From positions 3,076,155-3,140,154 of the forward strand of contig NZ_CP024636.1 in assembly GCF_009728735.1 (NCBI RefSeq): a DNA stretch of 64,000 nt. Reading direction: 5' to 3'. The position numbers and the translations under genes were made by a program. Origin of the DNA: Pantoea phytobeneficialis. GTDB lineage: Bacteria; Pseudomonadota; Gammaproteobacteria; Enterobacterales; Enterobacteriaceae. Positions 10,935-19,680 of this stretch are shown here, piece by piece (within the stretch, counting starts at the first letter, position 1; each line of letters starts with the position of its first letter). The notes under the pieces are model-generated. The model worked only from the letters and a program-made list of their open reading frames with translations. It had not been told where the DNA came from and did no database searches.

Positions 10935-11939
10935 TCAGGATTTCTGCACTTCAACCTGTTGCTGCTGCGCCAGCCGTTTCGCATTGCTGGTTTTATAACG
11001 TTGGGCAATGAAAGAACACACCATCAACTGCACCTGATGGAAGATCATCAGCGGCAGCACGATAATCCCCACGCTGCTGGCCGGGAACAGGATATTGGCC
11101 ATCGGCACGCCGTTGGCGAGGCTCTTTTTCGAACCACAGAACAACACGGTAATTTCATCGGGACGCTTGAAGCCAAACAGGCGTGATGCGCCAAGGTTGA
11201 TCAACAACACCACAGCCAGCAGCAGCAGGCTACCGGCCAGAATCCACAGCAGCGTATCCACGCCCACGCGGTGCCAGATGCCGTTGACTACCGCTTCACT
11301 AAAGGCGGAATAAACCACCAACAGAATGGAGGTCTGGTCGGTTTTACCAATCAGGCTGCGATGCTTCTCCACCCAGCCGCCAATCCAGCGACGTGAAATA
11401 TGACCGAGCACAAAAGGCACCAGCAACTGCAACATGATTTTGCCAATCTGCTCCAGCCCGTTGCTCGGACCATCGCTGTGCACATTCATCACCAGATTCA
11501 CCAGCAACGGCGAAACAAATACGCCGAGTAAGCTGGATGCGGAAGCGCTACATACCGCAGCCGCCACGTTGCCTCCGGCCATAGAGGTAAAGGCGATTGC
11601 CGACTGCACGGTTGCAGGCAGAATGCACAGGTAAAGAAAACCGGTATAGATTTCAGCGCCTACATCAACCGGATGCCACCACACCAGCAGCAGGCCAAGG
11701 ATCGGGAACAGCACGAAGGTGCTGCACATAATCCATAAATGCAGTCGCCAGTGGCTGCTACCGGCGATGATTTTTTCGCGTGACAGCTTGGCACCGTGCA
11801 TAAAGAACAGCAGGGCGATGGCAGCGGTGGTCAGCCATTCAAAGAAGTCGACAAACCCGCCTTTGGCCGGTAAGAAGCTGGCCAGCAGCACGGTGATGAT
11901 GAGTTTGACCATCATCGGGTCGAGGCGTAAAAATCCCAT
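10935..11939 (-). CDS. yfeH: bile acid:sodium symporter family transporter YfeH
   Basis: 334 residues from the ATG at 11939; recalled E. coli YfeH is 332 and aligns throughout. The longer frame would need a TTG start and adds residues absent from the family. It is an inner-membrane protein with about nine to ten hydrophobic segments. Conserved stretches include LLFFMHGAKLSRE, LPATVQSAIAFTSMAGGNVAAA and FCGSKKSLANGVPMA. The substrate is unknown; the SBF/PF13593 fold suggests sodium-coupled uptake of an organic anion. It is divergent from the LysR regulator yfeR, which may control it. Confidence 0.92.
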   Translation of the reverse strand: MGFLRLDPMMVKLIITVLLASFLPAKGGFVDFFEWLTTAAIALLFFMHGAKLSREKIIAGSSHWRLHLWIMCSTFVLFPILGLLLVWWHPVDVGAEIYTGFLYLCILPATVQSAIAFTSMAGGNVAAAVCSASASSLLGVFVSPLLVNLVMNVHSDGPSNGLEQIGKIMLQLLVPFVLGHISRRWIGGWVEKHRSLIGKTDQTSILLVVYSAFSEAVVNGIWHRVGVDTLLWILAGSLLLLAVVLLINLGASRLFGFKRPDEITVLFCGSKKSLANGVPMANILFPASSVGIIVLPLMIFHQVQLMVCSFIAQRYKTSNAKRLAQQQQVEVQKS

Positions 11940-12038
11940 TGTTACAATCCGGTTAATTAAAATTTGATGTTGCTGATTGTGCGCCAATCGGGTTTAGAAA
12001 TAAAATTGATTTATTGCATTAATCTATGAGTGATATCG

Positions 12039-12959
12039 ATGAATTACACGCTGCGCCAGTTGCGCACTTTTGTCGCTGTGGCAAAACATGGCAGCTTCAG
12101 CCTGGCCGGGCAGGTCATTGGCCTGAGCCAGTCGGCGGTCAGCCACAGCATTAAAGAACTGGAAGCGGAAATGGGGGTGCGTTTGCTGGATCGCACTACG
12201 CGCGAGGTGCTGCTGACTGGTGCGGGACAGCAGCTGGCCACGCGCCTGGAGCATCTGCTGGAAGAACTTAACACCACGGTGCTGGATGTCCGTAGCTACG
12301 GTGAACAGCGTAGCGGTACGGTGCGGGTGGCGGCCAGCCAGACGCCTTCTGCGCATCTGATGCCGCAATGTCTTGCCAGCAGCCAACAACGCTATCCCGA
12401 TATTCGTGTGATCTTGCATGACCGCGCGCAGCAGTGGGTACTGCAAAGCGTGCGTAACGCGGAGGTAGACTTCGGCATCATCATCGGGCCATTGCGTGAT
12501 AGCGATTTTGACTACCAGACCATTATGGATGAACCCTTTTTATTGCTGTGTCGGGAAGATGATGTCCTGGCACAGGCGCTTCAGCCACAGTGGTCAATGC
12601 TGGATGGGCGTACTATGGTGCTTCAGGACTACGCTTCGGGCAGCCGTCTGCTCATTGACGCCGCGCTGCATCAGCAGGGGATCTCGGTCAACGTGGTGCA
12701 GGAGATAGGGCATCCGGCAACGCTATATCCGATGGTTGAAGCAGGGATTGGCATCAGTATTCTTCCGGCGCTGGCGTTGCCCTTACCGTCCGGGCGCAAA
12801 CTGACGGTGCGACGTCTTTACCCGGAAATAAACCGTAGCCTGATGCTGATTAAACGCCGAAACCGATCGTTGACGCCCGCAGCAGAGGCGATCTGGCAGG
12901 AAGTGCGTCAGCAGGCAGCGCTGCTGACGCAACAACGTTCTCTTAAACCGGCGTTTTAA
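12039..12959 (+). CDS. yfeR: LysR-family transcriptional regulator YfeR
   Basis: 306 residues from the ATG that begins MNYTLRQLR, as in E. coli YfeR; a GTG three codons upstream is in frame but less likely. It has an N-terminal winged helix (residues 1-60; [15 protein letters not shown]) and a C-terminal effector domain, with [10 protein letters not shown] and [11 protein letters not shown] as in YfeR. In Salmonella YfeR was reported to repress yfeH under osmotic control; here it is likewise divergent from yfeH across about 100 bases, the normal place for its operator. Its stop overlaps the stop of the next, opposed gene by four bases. Confidence 0.93.
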   Translation: MNYTLRQLRTFVAVAKHGSFSLAGQVIGLSQSAVSHSIKELEAEMGVRLLDRTTREVLLTGAGQQLATRLEHLLEELNTTVLDVRSYGEQRSGTVRVAASQTPSAHLMPQCLASSQQRYPDIRVILHDRAQQWVLQSVRNAEVDFGIIIGPLRDSDFDYQTIMDEPFLLLCREDDVLAQALQPQWSMLDGRTMVLQDYASGSRLLIDAALHQQGISVNVVQEIGHPATLYPMVEAGIGISILPALALPLPSGRKLTVRRLYPEINRSLMLIKRRNRSLTPAAEAIWQEVRQQAALLTQQRSLKPAF

Positions 12960-13303
12960 ACGTAAACGTTGATCTTATTGGTATCCGTCGGGCGGTTGAT
13001 ACCATCAGCTTTTGCCGTGGTGCTGGCGGTTTCCTGTTTTTGCTGCTGCTCCTGCTGTTGTTGCGCTTTTTCAGCCGCTTGCTGCTCGATTTGCGCAATC
13101 TGCGCTTCAATCATCTGAATCTGCGACTCCAGTAACTGCTCCTGTTCAGATTTTTGTTCATCTGTGAGGGTGTCATCACTGGACAGATCTTTGAGTTCTT
13201 TGGTCAGGCTCTGAATTTGTTTATTCAGGCTGGCGATTTGCGACGTGTTGCCGCTACTGCTGGCACTGGTGGTACTACTGGATACACTGGAAATGGTACT
13301 CAT
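12956..13303 (-). CDS. FlxA-like small coiled-coil protein
   Basis: 115 residues, starting at the ATG with AGGAGA nine bases upstream rather than at an earlier in-frame codon. The N-terminus is a Ser/Thr-rich tail (residues 2-21), followed by a long predicted coiled coil (about 22-90; repeated leucine, isoleucine and glutamine, then a poly-Gln run) and a short polar C-terminus. Layout and size resemble recalled FlxA-family proteins, which in E. coli are made with flagellar genes. No catalytic motif is seen. It overlaps yfeR tail-to-tail. Confidence 0.75.
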   Translation of the reverse strand: MSTISSVSSSTTSASSSGNTSQIASLNKQIQSLTKELKDLSSDDTLTDEQKSEQEQLLESQIQMIEAQIAQIEQQAAEKAQQQQEQQQKQETASTTAKADGINRPTDTNKINVYV

Positions 13304-13409
13304 GGTTTTCTCCTTGCAATAGTTCACAGTCGTTATCGGCAAGGGGATAAAATCACATGAGGGTTCAAAGCGTTAAGGTTGTGAAAGGAATCTGTAAAAC
13401 GCGCATAGC

Positions 13410-13435
13410 AAAAAGGCGCCTTTAGGGCGCCTTTC
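13410..13435 (-). terminator. terminator of the valUXY-lysV tRNA operon
   Basis: On the minus strand the stem AAAGGCGCC pairs with GGCGCCTTT and a T-run follows, just past the 3' end of the last tRNA of the array. Confidence 0.82.
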
Positions 13436-13442
13436 TACATAA

Positions 13443-13518
13443 TGGTGGGTCGTGCAGGATTCGAACCTGCGACCAATTGATTAAAAGTCAACTGCTCTAC
13501 CGACTGAGCTAACGACCC
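13443..13518 (-). tRNA. lysV: tRNA-Lys (anticodon TTT)
   Basis: 76 bases including encoded CCA. Acceptor stem GGGTCGT pairs with ACGACCC, the anticodon loop is CTTTTAA and the T-loop is GTTCGAATC. It is the last gene of a four-tRNA array, as in E. coli valU-valX-valY-lysV. Confidence 0.97.
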
Positions 13519-13522
13519 GAAG

Positions 13523-13598
13523 TGGTGGGTGATGACGGGCTCGAACCGCCGACCCCCTCCTTGTAAGGGAGATGCTCTACCAACTGAGCTAATCACCC
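13523..13598 (-). tRNA. valY: tRNA-Val (anticodon TAC), third copy in transcription order
   Basis: 76 bases with encoded CCA, acceptor GGGTGAT / ATCACCC, anticodon loop CTTACAA. Identical to the two copies upstream. Confidence 0.97.
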
Positions 13599-13639
13599 AC
13601 TTCGGTACTACTTAACAAGAGTGTCATCAGACTAAGATA

Positions 13640-13715
13640 TGGTGGGTGATGACGGGCTCGAACCGCCGACCCCCTCCTTGTAAGGGAGATGCTCTACCAA
13701 CTGAGCTAATCACCC
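13640..13715 (-). tRNA. valX: tRNA-Val (anticodon TAC), second copy
   Basis: 76 bases, identical in sequence to its neighbours. The spacers between copies differ in length and sequence, so the array is not a recent exact tandem duplication of a longer unit. Confidence 0.97.
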
Positions 13716-13753
13716 ATATCTTATCTCTTGTTCACTGCGGGCCACCTTGAGAG

Positions 13754-13829
13754 TGGTGGGTGATGACGGGCTCGAACCGCCGACCCCCTCCTTGTAAGGG
13801 AGATGCTCTACCAACTGAGCTAATCACCC
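13754..13829 (-). tRNA. valU: tRNA-Val (anticodon TAC), first copy
   Basis: 76 bases with encoded CCA, first tRNA after the promoter. Same sequence as the other two tRNA-Val genes. Confidence 0.97.
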
Positions 13830-13846
13830 CCGCTGTGTGGAGTCGC

Positions 13847-13874
13847 ATTATAGGGATCCTTCGAAGTGAGTCAA
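13847..13874 (-). promoter_or_regulatory. promoter of the valUXY-lysV operon
   Basis: Minus-strand -35 TTGACT (13869-13874), a 16-base spacer and -10 TATAAT (13847-13852), followed by the GC-rich discriminator GCGACTCC typical of stringently controlled stable-RNA promoters. It lies 17 bases upstream of the first tRNA. Confidence 0.85.
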
Positions 13875-14102
13875 CGCTTTTTAAAACATAAATGTGCGTT
13901 CGCTTTAAAATTAAACATCTCGCGGCGCTTTTAGCCAATATGCTGGTTTTATTAGCAGAAAAACCACTATCTATTGTGACGCGTACCGCGACAATGATTG
14001 AGGAATCATGGTCAGCTGCTAGAATATGCGCACTGTTTTTTCGCGTTAACCTGTTTTTTGTCATCCAGACAACGAACCTCCGCGCATTTAAGGCAATGCT
14101 GA

Positions 14103-15524
14103 ATGAAAATCAAAACTCGCTTCGCACCCAGCCCCACTGGTTATCTGCATGTGGGCGGTGCTCGTACCGCGCTTTACTCCTGGCTTTATGCTCGTCATAA
14201 CAAGGGCGAATTTGTTCTGCGTATCGAAGATACCGATCTGGAGCGATCCACGCCGGAAGCCATCGAAGCCATTATGGATGGCATGAACTGGTTGAGCCTG
14301 GACTGGAACGAAGGCCCGTACTACCAGACCAAACGTTTTGATCGCTATAACGCGGTGATCGACGAAATGCAGGAAGCAGGCACTGCCTATAAATGCTACT
14401 GCTCGAAAGAACGTTTGGAAGCATTGCGCGAAGAGCAGATGGCGAAAGGCGAAAAACCGCGTTATGACGGTCGTTGCCGCGACAGCCACGAACATCATGC
14501 CGCTGATGAACCTTGCGTGGTGCGTTTCCGTAACCCACAAGAGGGTTCGGTAATTTTCGATGACCAGATCCGTGGTCCGATTGAATTCAGCAACCAGGAG
14601 CTGGATGACCTGATCATTCGCCGCACCGATGGTTCGCCGACCTACAACTTCTGTGTCGTGGTGGACGACTGGGATATGGGGATCACCCATGTGATTCGTG
14701 GTGAAGACCATATCAACAACACGCCGCGTCAGATCAACATCCTGAAAGCGATTGGCGCTGAAGTGCCGACTTATGCTCACGTCTCGATGATCCTCGGTGA
14801 CGATGGCAAAAAACTCTCCAAGCGTCATGGTGCGGTAGGTGTGATGCAGTATCGTGATGACGGCTACCTGCCGGAAGCGCTGCTCAACTATCTGGTGCGT
14901 CTGGGCTGGTCACATGGCGATCAGGAAATTTTCAGTGTGGCGGAGATGACGGAGTTGTTTACCCTTGATGCGGTCAGCAAGTCAGCCAGTGCCTTTAACA
15001 CAGAAAAATTGCAGTGGCTGAACCATCACTACATTAATACGCTGCCGCCGGAATATGTCGCCACCCATCTGCAATGGCACATTGAACAACAGAACATCGA
15101 TACCCGTACTGGCCCGGAACTGGCGAAGCTGGTTACGTTGCTGGGCGAGCGTTGCAAAACGCTGGTGGAGATTGCCGCTTCCTGCCGCTACTTCTATGAA
15201 GAGTTTGACGCGTTTGATGCCGATGCAGCGAAGAAACACCTGCGCCCGGTAGCGCGTCAACCGTTGGAAGTGGTGCGTGACAAACTGGCCGCCATCAGCG
15301 ACAACGACTGGACCGCTGAAAATGTGCATCACGCCATTCAAAGCGCGGCTGATGAGCTGGAGCTGGGGATGGGGAAAGTCGGCATGCCGTTGCGTGTTGC
15401 CGTAACCGGTGCCGGGCAATCACCCGCGCTGGATGTGACGGTACAGGCGATTGGTCGCAGCCGCAGCGTGGCGCGCATTGAAAAAGCGCTGGCCTTTATT
15501 GCGGAACGTGAAGCGCAGGCCTAA
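14103..15524 (+). CDS. gltX: glutamyl-tRNA synthetase
   Basis: 473 residues, close to the recalled 471 of E. coli GltX. It charges tRNA-Glu with glutamate. Class I signatures are present: HIGH-type [15 protein letters not shown] (residues 9-23) and KMSKS-type [11 protein letters not shown] (near residue 237). The zinc-binding region has CYCSKERLE and a later cysteine (DGRCRD). It is divergent from the valine tRNA operon, as in E. coli. The 270-base gap upstream shows only the tRNA promoter and an AT-rich leader. Confidence 0.98.
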   Translation: MKIKTRFAPSPTGYLHVGGARTALYSWLYARHNKGEFVLRIEDTDLERSTPEAIEAIMDGMNWLSLDWNEGPYYQTKRFDRYNAVIDEMQEAGTAYKCYCSKERLEALREEQMAKGEKPRYDGRCRDSHEHHAADEPCVVRFRNPQEGSVIFDDQIRGPIEFSNQELDDLIIRRTDGSPTYNFCVVVDDWDMGITHVIRGEDHINNTPRQINILKAIGAEVPTYAHVSMILGDDGKKLSKRHGAVGVMQYRDDGYLPEALLNYLVRLGWSHGDQEIFSVAEMTELFTLDAVSKSASAFNTEKLQWLNHHYINTLPPEYVATHLQWHIEQQNIDTRTGPELAKLVTLLGERCKTLVEIAASCRYFYEEFDAFDADAAKKHLRPVARQPLEVVRDKLAAISDNDWTAENVHHAIQSAADELELGMGKVGMPLRVAVTGAGQSPALDVTVQAIGRSRSVARIEKALAFIAEREAQA

Positions 15525-15537
15525 ACCTGACGTGAGT

Positions 15538-15570
15538 AAAAAAGCCGGAAGCGTTGCTCCCGGCTTTTTT
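15538..15570. terminator. terminator between gltX and yfeC
   Basis: Stem GCCGGAAGC / GCTCCCGGC with one mismatch, flanked by six A and six T residues. It overlaps the stop codon of the convergent gene yfeC and could serve both directions. Confidence 0.8.
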
Positions 15571-15922
15571 ATTTTTCCTGAATTCCCAGCCGTTGTAATA
15601 CGCCTCTGATTCCTTCCCGCAACAGAAGTGCCACCAATTGTTCCTGTTCGGCGACTGTCATTTGCTGGATAGAATTTATTAATAACGCAGGTAACGTATT
15701 TTGCTGAGCACCGTAATGAGCTGCCGGTTCACTCGCGTGTCGGGTAGATTGGATAAAGCTTTTAACGCGTTCATCAATGTGGATCAAACGCGCCTTGCCG
15801 CCCTGTACGCCGGGCTTTGGCGTGGTTGTCCAGTTTTCGCGTTTAATCCATTTGTTAACAGTCTGGCGACTGTATCCGGTTTCCAGCGCGAGTTCTTCGG
15901 GTGTTAGCCATTCCTTTTTCAC
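15569..15922 (-). CDS. yfeC: YfeC-like putative DNA-binding protein
   Basis: 117 residues from a GTG start with AGGGAAAG upstream; recalled E. coli YfeC has a similar length and begins the same way. The N-terminus is a helix-turn-helix (about residues 4-30; TPEELALETGYSRQTVNKW), then comes the conserved PKPGVQGGKARLIH, and the C-terminus has the family ending LLLREGIRGVLQRLGI. It probably binds DNA, but no target is known to me. It is convergent with gltX, the same neighbourhood as in E. coli. Confidence 0.88.
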   Translation of the reverse strand: MKKEWLTPEELALETGYSRQTVNKWIKRENWTTTPKPGVQGGKARLIHIDERVKSFIQSTRHASEPAAHYGAQQNTLPALLINSIQQMTVAEQEQLVALLLREGIRGVLQRLGIQEK

Positions 15923-16033
15923 GACGCTTTCCCTGTTAAATACATTAGAATTACATATTACAACAAAACGTTTCAGGTGAAAGTCATCACGCAGCAAAAT
16001 GCCTTTTGCCCACCAGCAAAAGGCACCATTCGA

Positions 16034-16822
16034 TTAACGTGCTTCGCTCGCTGCCGCCATCGCCGGGCGGAAGGCGATAAAGTAGGTCAGACCGACAAAA
16101 ATCGCCCCGCCAACGCCATTACCGAGGAACACGGCGACAAAATTCGGCAGGTACTCAGTCCAGCTCAACTGTCCGGCGAAAATCGCGGCCGGCACGATAA
16201 ACATATTTGCCACGACGTGCTGGAAGCCAATCGCCACGAAGGCCATTACCGGGAACCACATACCAAAAATCTTGCCTACCACGTCTTTACTGGCAAACGC
16301 CAGCCACACCGCCAGGCACACCAGCCAGTTACAGCCAATGCCAGAGATAAAGGCATGCAGGAAATCAGCATTCACTTTGGCGGTAGCGATGGCGACCGTT
16401 TTCTTCAGGTAGTCTCCCTCCGTCATACCCAACATATGACCAAAGAACCAGGCGACGGCGATACTGCCGAGGAAGTTGGCGATGGTGACCCAGAACCAGT
16501 TGCGCAGCACGCTGAAGCCACTGATACGGCGTGCGAACCAGGCAATCGGCATGGTCATCATATTGCCGGTCAGCAGTTCACCACCGGCCAGCACGGTCAG
16601 AATCAGACCGACCGGGAAAACCGCCGCGCCCAACAGCCCGCCGAAGGAGCCCCAATCGGCGGGCAGTTGGTTAATAACGTGCAGATCAAGCAGAAAGCCG
16701 GTTGCAATAAATGCGCCCGCCATAAAGCCGAGGATCAATAAGGTAGATACCGGCGCCTGGCTTTTAACCACGCCAGACTGAATCGCCAGTTGGGCGATCT
16801 CTTTTGGTGTATGCAGTGACAT
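16034..16822 (-). CDS. formate/nitrite transporter (FNT) family channel
   Basis: 262 residues, six hydrophobic segments, the usual FNT size. Family signatures include AGAFIATGF near the N-terminus, the TGNMM motif (LAGGELLTGNMMTMP), GIGCNWLVCLAVWLA and GFQHVVANMF, which form the substrate loops and central constriction in FocA and NirC. It resembles FocA/NirC more than YfdC, another FNT protein encoded at 45.3 kb. Formate or nitrite is the likely substrate, but neither pflB nor nir genes are nearby to decide. It is monocistronic, between yfeC and the tRNA-Ala pair. Confidence 0.88.
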   Translation of the reverse strand: MSLHTPKEIAQLAIQSGVVKSQAPVSTLLILGFMAGAFIATGFLLDLHVINQLPADWGSFGGLLGAAVFPVGLILTVLAGGELLTGNMMTMPIAWFARRISGFSVLRNWFWVTIANFLGSIAVAWFFGHMLGMTEGDYLKKTVAIATAKVNADFLHAFISGIGCNWLVCLAVWLAFASKDVVGKIFGMWFPVMAFVAIGFQHVVANMFIVPAAIFAGQLSWTEYLPNFVAVFLGNGVGGAIFVGLTYFIAFRPAMAAASEAR

Positions 16823-17081
16823 AAATTCGCATTCTTATTAATAACAAGGGAAGGGACGTGCTGGCCGATCAAAAGAGGCAAAACCCCTGGTCGATGACCG
16901 GTTAATTAGCGTGCGAATTTTTACACCGACCATTAACAAAAAACAAGCGTTCTTACGATAGCAATTAACGATGGTTTAACCAGGCGGCATCAGAAAACGG
17001 GCGATGATGCTGAAAAAAAAGCCACAGCGACACGGGTTTGCCGCCTTTTTCAGCGATTGAACACAGAACGGAAATTTGACG

Positions 17082-17110
17082 TTGACACCCAGGAAGGGGT
17101 TTCATATTAT
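17082..17110 (+). promoter_or_regulatory. promoter of the tRNA-Ala pair
   Basis: -35 TTGACA (17082-17087), a 17-base spacer and -10 TATTAT (17105-17110), then the GC-rich discriminator GCCGTCCGTC. This is the classic form of a stringently controlled stable-RNA promoter. The stretch from 16823 to about 17075 upstream is non-coding and AT-rich, with nothing I can name. Confidence 0.85.
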
Positions 17111-17147
17111 GCCGTCCGTCGAGGTGACTCGGCGGTTTTTTCGGTTC

Positions 17148-17223
<76 letters not shown>

Positions 17224-17268
17224 AACTTCTTCCCAAAAGTTTGGCACTGAAAAAACGATTCCAGATGT

Positions 17269-17344
<76 letters not shown>

Positions 17345-17405
17345 TTTCTCTGTTCGTTCCGAACAAATTTTAAAAAAAAATCATACTATTGGGTACAAGT
17401 ACCCC

Positions 17406-17477
17406 GTAGCGGCGCGACTTATCGTGCGGTTTTTTTCTGCAACAAATTAAAAACAGCGCGATAAATCGCGCCGCTAC
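17406..17477. repeat. palindromic intergenic repeat, copy 3 (full hairpin)
   Basis: Left arm GTAGCGGCGCGACTTATCGT begins at 17406 and right arm GCGATAAATCGCGCCGCTAC ends at 17477, separated by an AT-rich loop. It lies between the tRNA-Ala pair and the 3' end of the rhodanese gene and may act as their shared hairpin. Confidence 0.85.
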
Positions 17478-17480
17478 CAG

Positions 17481-19097
17481 TCAGACGGTCACTGCCTGTG
17501 ACACTGGCTTGAGTACCCTGAATCCATGCGTTCCATCGCGATCCAACTGCGCCACCAGACCATATTCCCAGTCGAGATAAGCCTGCATCACCGTCGGCTC
17601 AATATCGGTGCCCTCATACGGACGGCGATAACGGTCAATCGCTGGTGACAGCAACCGCTGTTCTCCTTGTTCGGTTGGCAGGCCCGCCGCGCGCCAGGCG
17701 GCGTTACCGCCTTCCAACACATATACCGGCTTTCCGCTCAGCTCTGCAATCTGTTCGACCGCATAGCCCGCCAGCAAACTGCTGCCGCAGGTCAGGACAT
17801 AACGTCGCGCTTCAGGCAATAAGGCGTTGCCCTGTTGTTGCAGGGTGGAGCGCAGCAGCCAGGCTGCACCGGGAATATGGCTGTTGAGGTGATTGACGCG
17901 CGTGGTGAAATCCAACACCTGGGTTTGTCCTTCAGCCAGCCAACTGGCAAGCTGTTGCGGTGAGACAAATTCTGGCTGTGCGACAGGCGGAACCTGAGCT
18001 TGCCAGTTGCCCGTCACACTGAAATCACTGACCTGCAAACCCTCCAGCACCGCCACCTGCCAACCCAGTTGCGCCAGCCAGGAGGCCGCCATATTGGCAC
18101 GCACGCCGTCGTCGTCAATCAACACAATGCACGCACCACGTACGCTGGCGTAGTGATCGGTTTCCTGCACCAGTTGACCACCCGGAACATGACGACTGCC
18201 GGGGACATGACCGGCGGCATATTCCTGTGCATCGCGCACATCAAACAGATAAGTGGTGCGAGGCTCCTGTCGCAAACGATGCAGTGTGTCGAGCGTAATG
18301 CGTTCCACGCCCGCGCGATCCGCCAGTTCACGCGCTTTTGCCGCCGCCTGGCGCTGTGCGATTTCGCTGGTTGCACCATAACGGCGGTCCTGTCCCTTAT
18401 CCAGCGGATGTCCCGCCAGTGTCCAGCCGATAGTGCCGTTCCGTAGTGCAAACACCGGATTACGGATTCCGGCATTCACCAGTGACTGCGTGCCGATGAT
18501 GCTGCGCGTGCGGCCTGCGCAGTTAACGATCACTGTGGTTTCCGGAGAGGGGGCGAGGTCGCGCACCCGCAACACCAACTCACCGCCCGGTACACTGGTA
18601 GCGTGTGGGATGCTCATGGTCTGGTATTCATCAAAGCGGCGTGCGTCCAGCACCACCACATCGTGGTCGCCGTTCAGCAGGCTATGTACCTCATCGGCGG
18701 AGAGCGACGGTGTCTGGTTATGATGTTCCACCAGTTCACCGAAAGCTTTACTGGGGGAGTTCACGTCAATAAACAGCTCCCCTCCGGCGGCCTGCCAGCC
18801 TGGCAGATCATCCGCCAACAACGCGACATTGTGGTAACCCAATGCTGCAATGCGTTCCGCAGCCGTTTGCGCCAGACCCTCGCCATTGTCGTATAAGGTA
18901 ATGGCGGTAGCACGCTGCGGGATGCGATCCAGCCACTCCAGTTCAAGTTTGGATAACGGGATGTTCACCGCAAACAACGGATGACCCGTGGCATACAGCG
19001 CTTCATCGCGCACATCGACCAGTGCCACTTCCTGCTGCTGACGCAGCGCGGTCAGAATGTCGGCCGCCTGGCGTAACGGAAAAACCGGTTTAGTCAT
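17481..19097 (-). CDS. four-domain rhodanese-like sulfurtransferase
   Basis: 538 residues from the ATG that overlaps the upstream dioxygenase gene by eight bases; the longer open frame extends into that gene without a better start. Four rhodanese folds follow one another, at roughly residues 8-110, 130-235, 265-370 and 378-480. Domain 2 has a cysteine in the catalytic loop (C193, NCAGRTRS) and so does domain 4 (C438, LTCGSS). Domains 1 and 3 carry aspartate there (D70, YDNGEG; D328-D330, IDDDGVR), so they are probably non-catalytic. It likely moves sulfane sulfur, perhaps from products of the coupled cysteine dioxygenase. It is the last gene of a four-gene operon. The real sulfur donor and acceptor are unknown. 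Confidence 0.88.
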   Translation of the reverse strand: MTKPVFPLRQAADILTALRQQQEVALVDVRDEALYATGHPLFAVNIPLSKLELEWLDRIPQRATAITLYDNGEGLAQTAAERIAALGYHNVALLADDLPGWQAAGGELFIDVNSPSKAFGELVEHHNQTPSLSADEVHSLLNGDHDVVVLDARRFDEYQTMSIPHATSVPGGELVLRVRDLAPSPETTVIVNCAGRTRSIIGTQSLVNAGIRNPVFALRNGTIGWTLAGHPLDKGQDRRYGATSEIAQRQAAAKARELADRAGVERITLDTLHRLRQEPRTTYLFDVRDAQEYAAGHVPGSRHVPGGQLVQETDHYASVRGACIVLIDDDGVRANMAASWLAQLGWQVAVLEGLQVSDFSVTGNWQAQVPPVAQPEFVSPQQLASWLAEGQTQVLDFTTRVNHLNSHIPGAAWLLRSTLQQQGNALLPEARRYVLTCGSSLLAGYAVEQIAELSGKPVYVLEGGNAAWRAAGLPTEQGEQRLLSPAIDRYRRPYEGTDIEPTVMQAYLDWEYGLVAQLDRDGTHGFRVLKPVSQAVTV

Positions 19098-19680
19098 GTG
19101 AAAGATCCCAAATGTTTGGTAAGTAACGGTTGCTGTAGCCGGAGATAAACTCTTTTTCGCTGCCGTCTTCGCGATACACCGCGCGCTTAACCGCGCCGAT
19201 ATTGGCGCCATAGACGTGGATGCTGATGGATACCCGATCGTCAAAGGCATTGCTGACACGATGGATGTCGCCCACCGTAGGAGATACCGCCTCTACGCTG
19301 CCTGGCTCAAGGCGTACCGGCGGGCCTTCCGGTTGTAAACCGTTGGGGCCGGGTTGCCATGACTGGGATATCTCCGCGCCACGTAGCATGCCAATTAAGC
19401 CCCAGACGCGATGGTCGTGTATCGGCGTCTGCTGCCCCGGTCCCCAGACAAAGCTCACCACCGAGAAGCGCTGCTGCGCATCGGCGTACAACAAATATTG
19501 CTGATAATGTTGGGGATGCGGTTGGGTAAAGGCTTCGTCCAGCCAGTCGTCATGGTGGATCAACTCAGCCAGCCAGGCACTGGCGCGTTGCAACAGAGAT
19601 TGCTCATCAGGATGGCTATCGAGCAGTTGCGCCAGATTGCCGACAAAGGTACGTAACCGGTGATGCTGAAGTTCACTCAT
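19090..19680 (-). CDS. cysteine dioxygenase family thiol dioxygenase
   Basis: 196 residues, bacterial type I cysteine dioxygenase size. Cupin fold with all three iron ligands: H88 and H90 (PIHDHRVWG) and H140 (VGDIHRVS). The second-sphere triad SxHxY is present as S153-H155-Y157. It would oxidise cysteine, or a related thiol such as 3-mercaptopropionate, to the sulfinic acid. No residue I can see separates these two substrates with certainty. Its ATG overlaps the stop of the binding-protein gene (ATGA) and its end overlaps the rhodanese start, so synthesis is coupled. Confidence 0.88.
   Translation of the reverse strand: MSELQHHRLRTFVGNLAQLLDSHPDEQSLLQRASAWLAELIHHDDWLDEAFTQPHPQHYQQYLLYADAQQRFSVVSFVWGPGQQTPIHDHRVWGLIGMLRGAEISQSWQPGPNGLQPEGPPVRLEPGSVEAVSPTVGDIHRVSNAFDDRVSISIHVYGANIGAVKRAVYREDGSEKEFISGYSNRYLPNIWDLSHD

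Noticed and set aside
13523..13829. Three near-regular identical repeats that might look like a CRISPR array
   Set aside because: Each repeat is a complete 76-base tRNA-Val with CCA, too long for CRISPR repeats, and no cas gene is near.
14088..14828. Long open frame (246 codons) antisense to gltX
   Set aside because: It is the complement of a highly conserved gene; codon bias of gltX leaves open antisense frames. No ribosome site.
15977..16741. 254-codon frame antisense to the FNT channel gene
   Set aside because: Mirror of a membrane protein gene; composition is that of a non-coding shadow.
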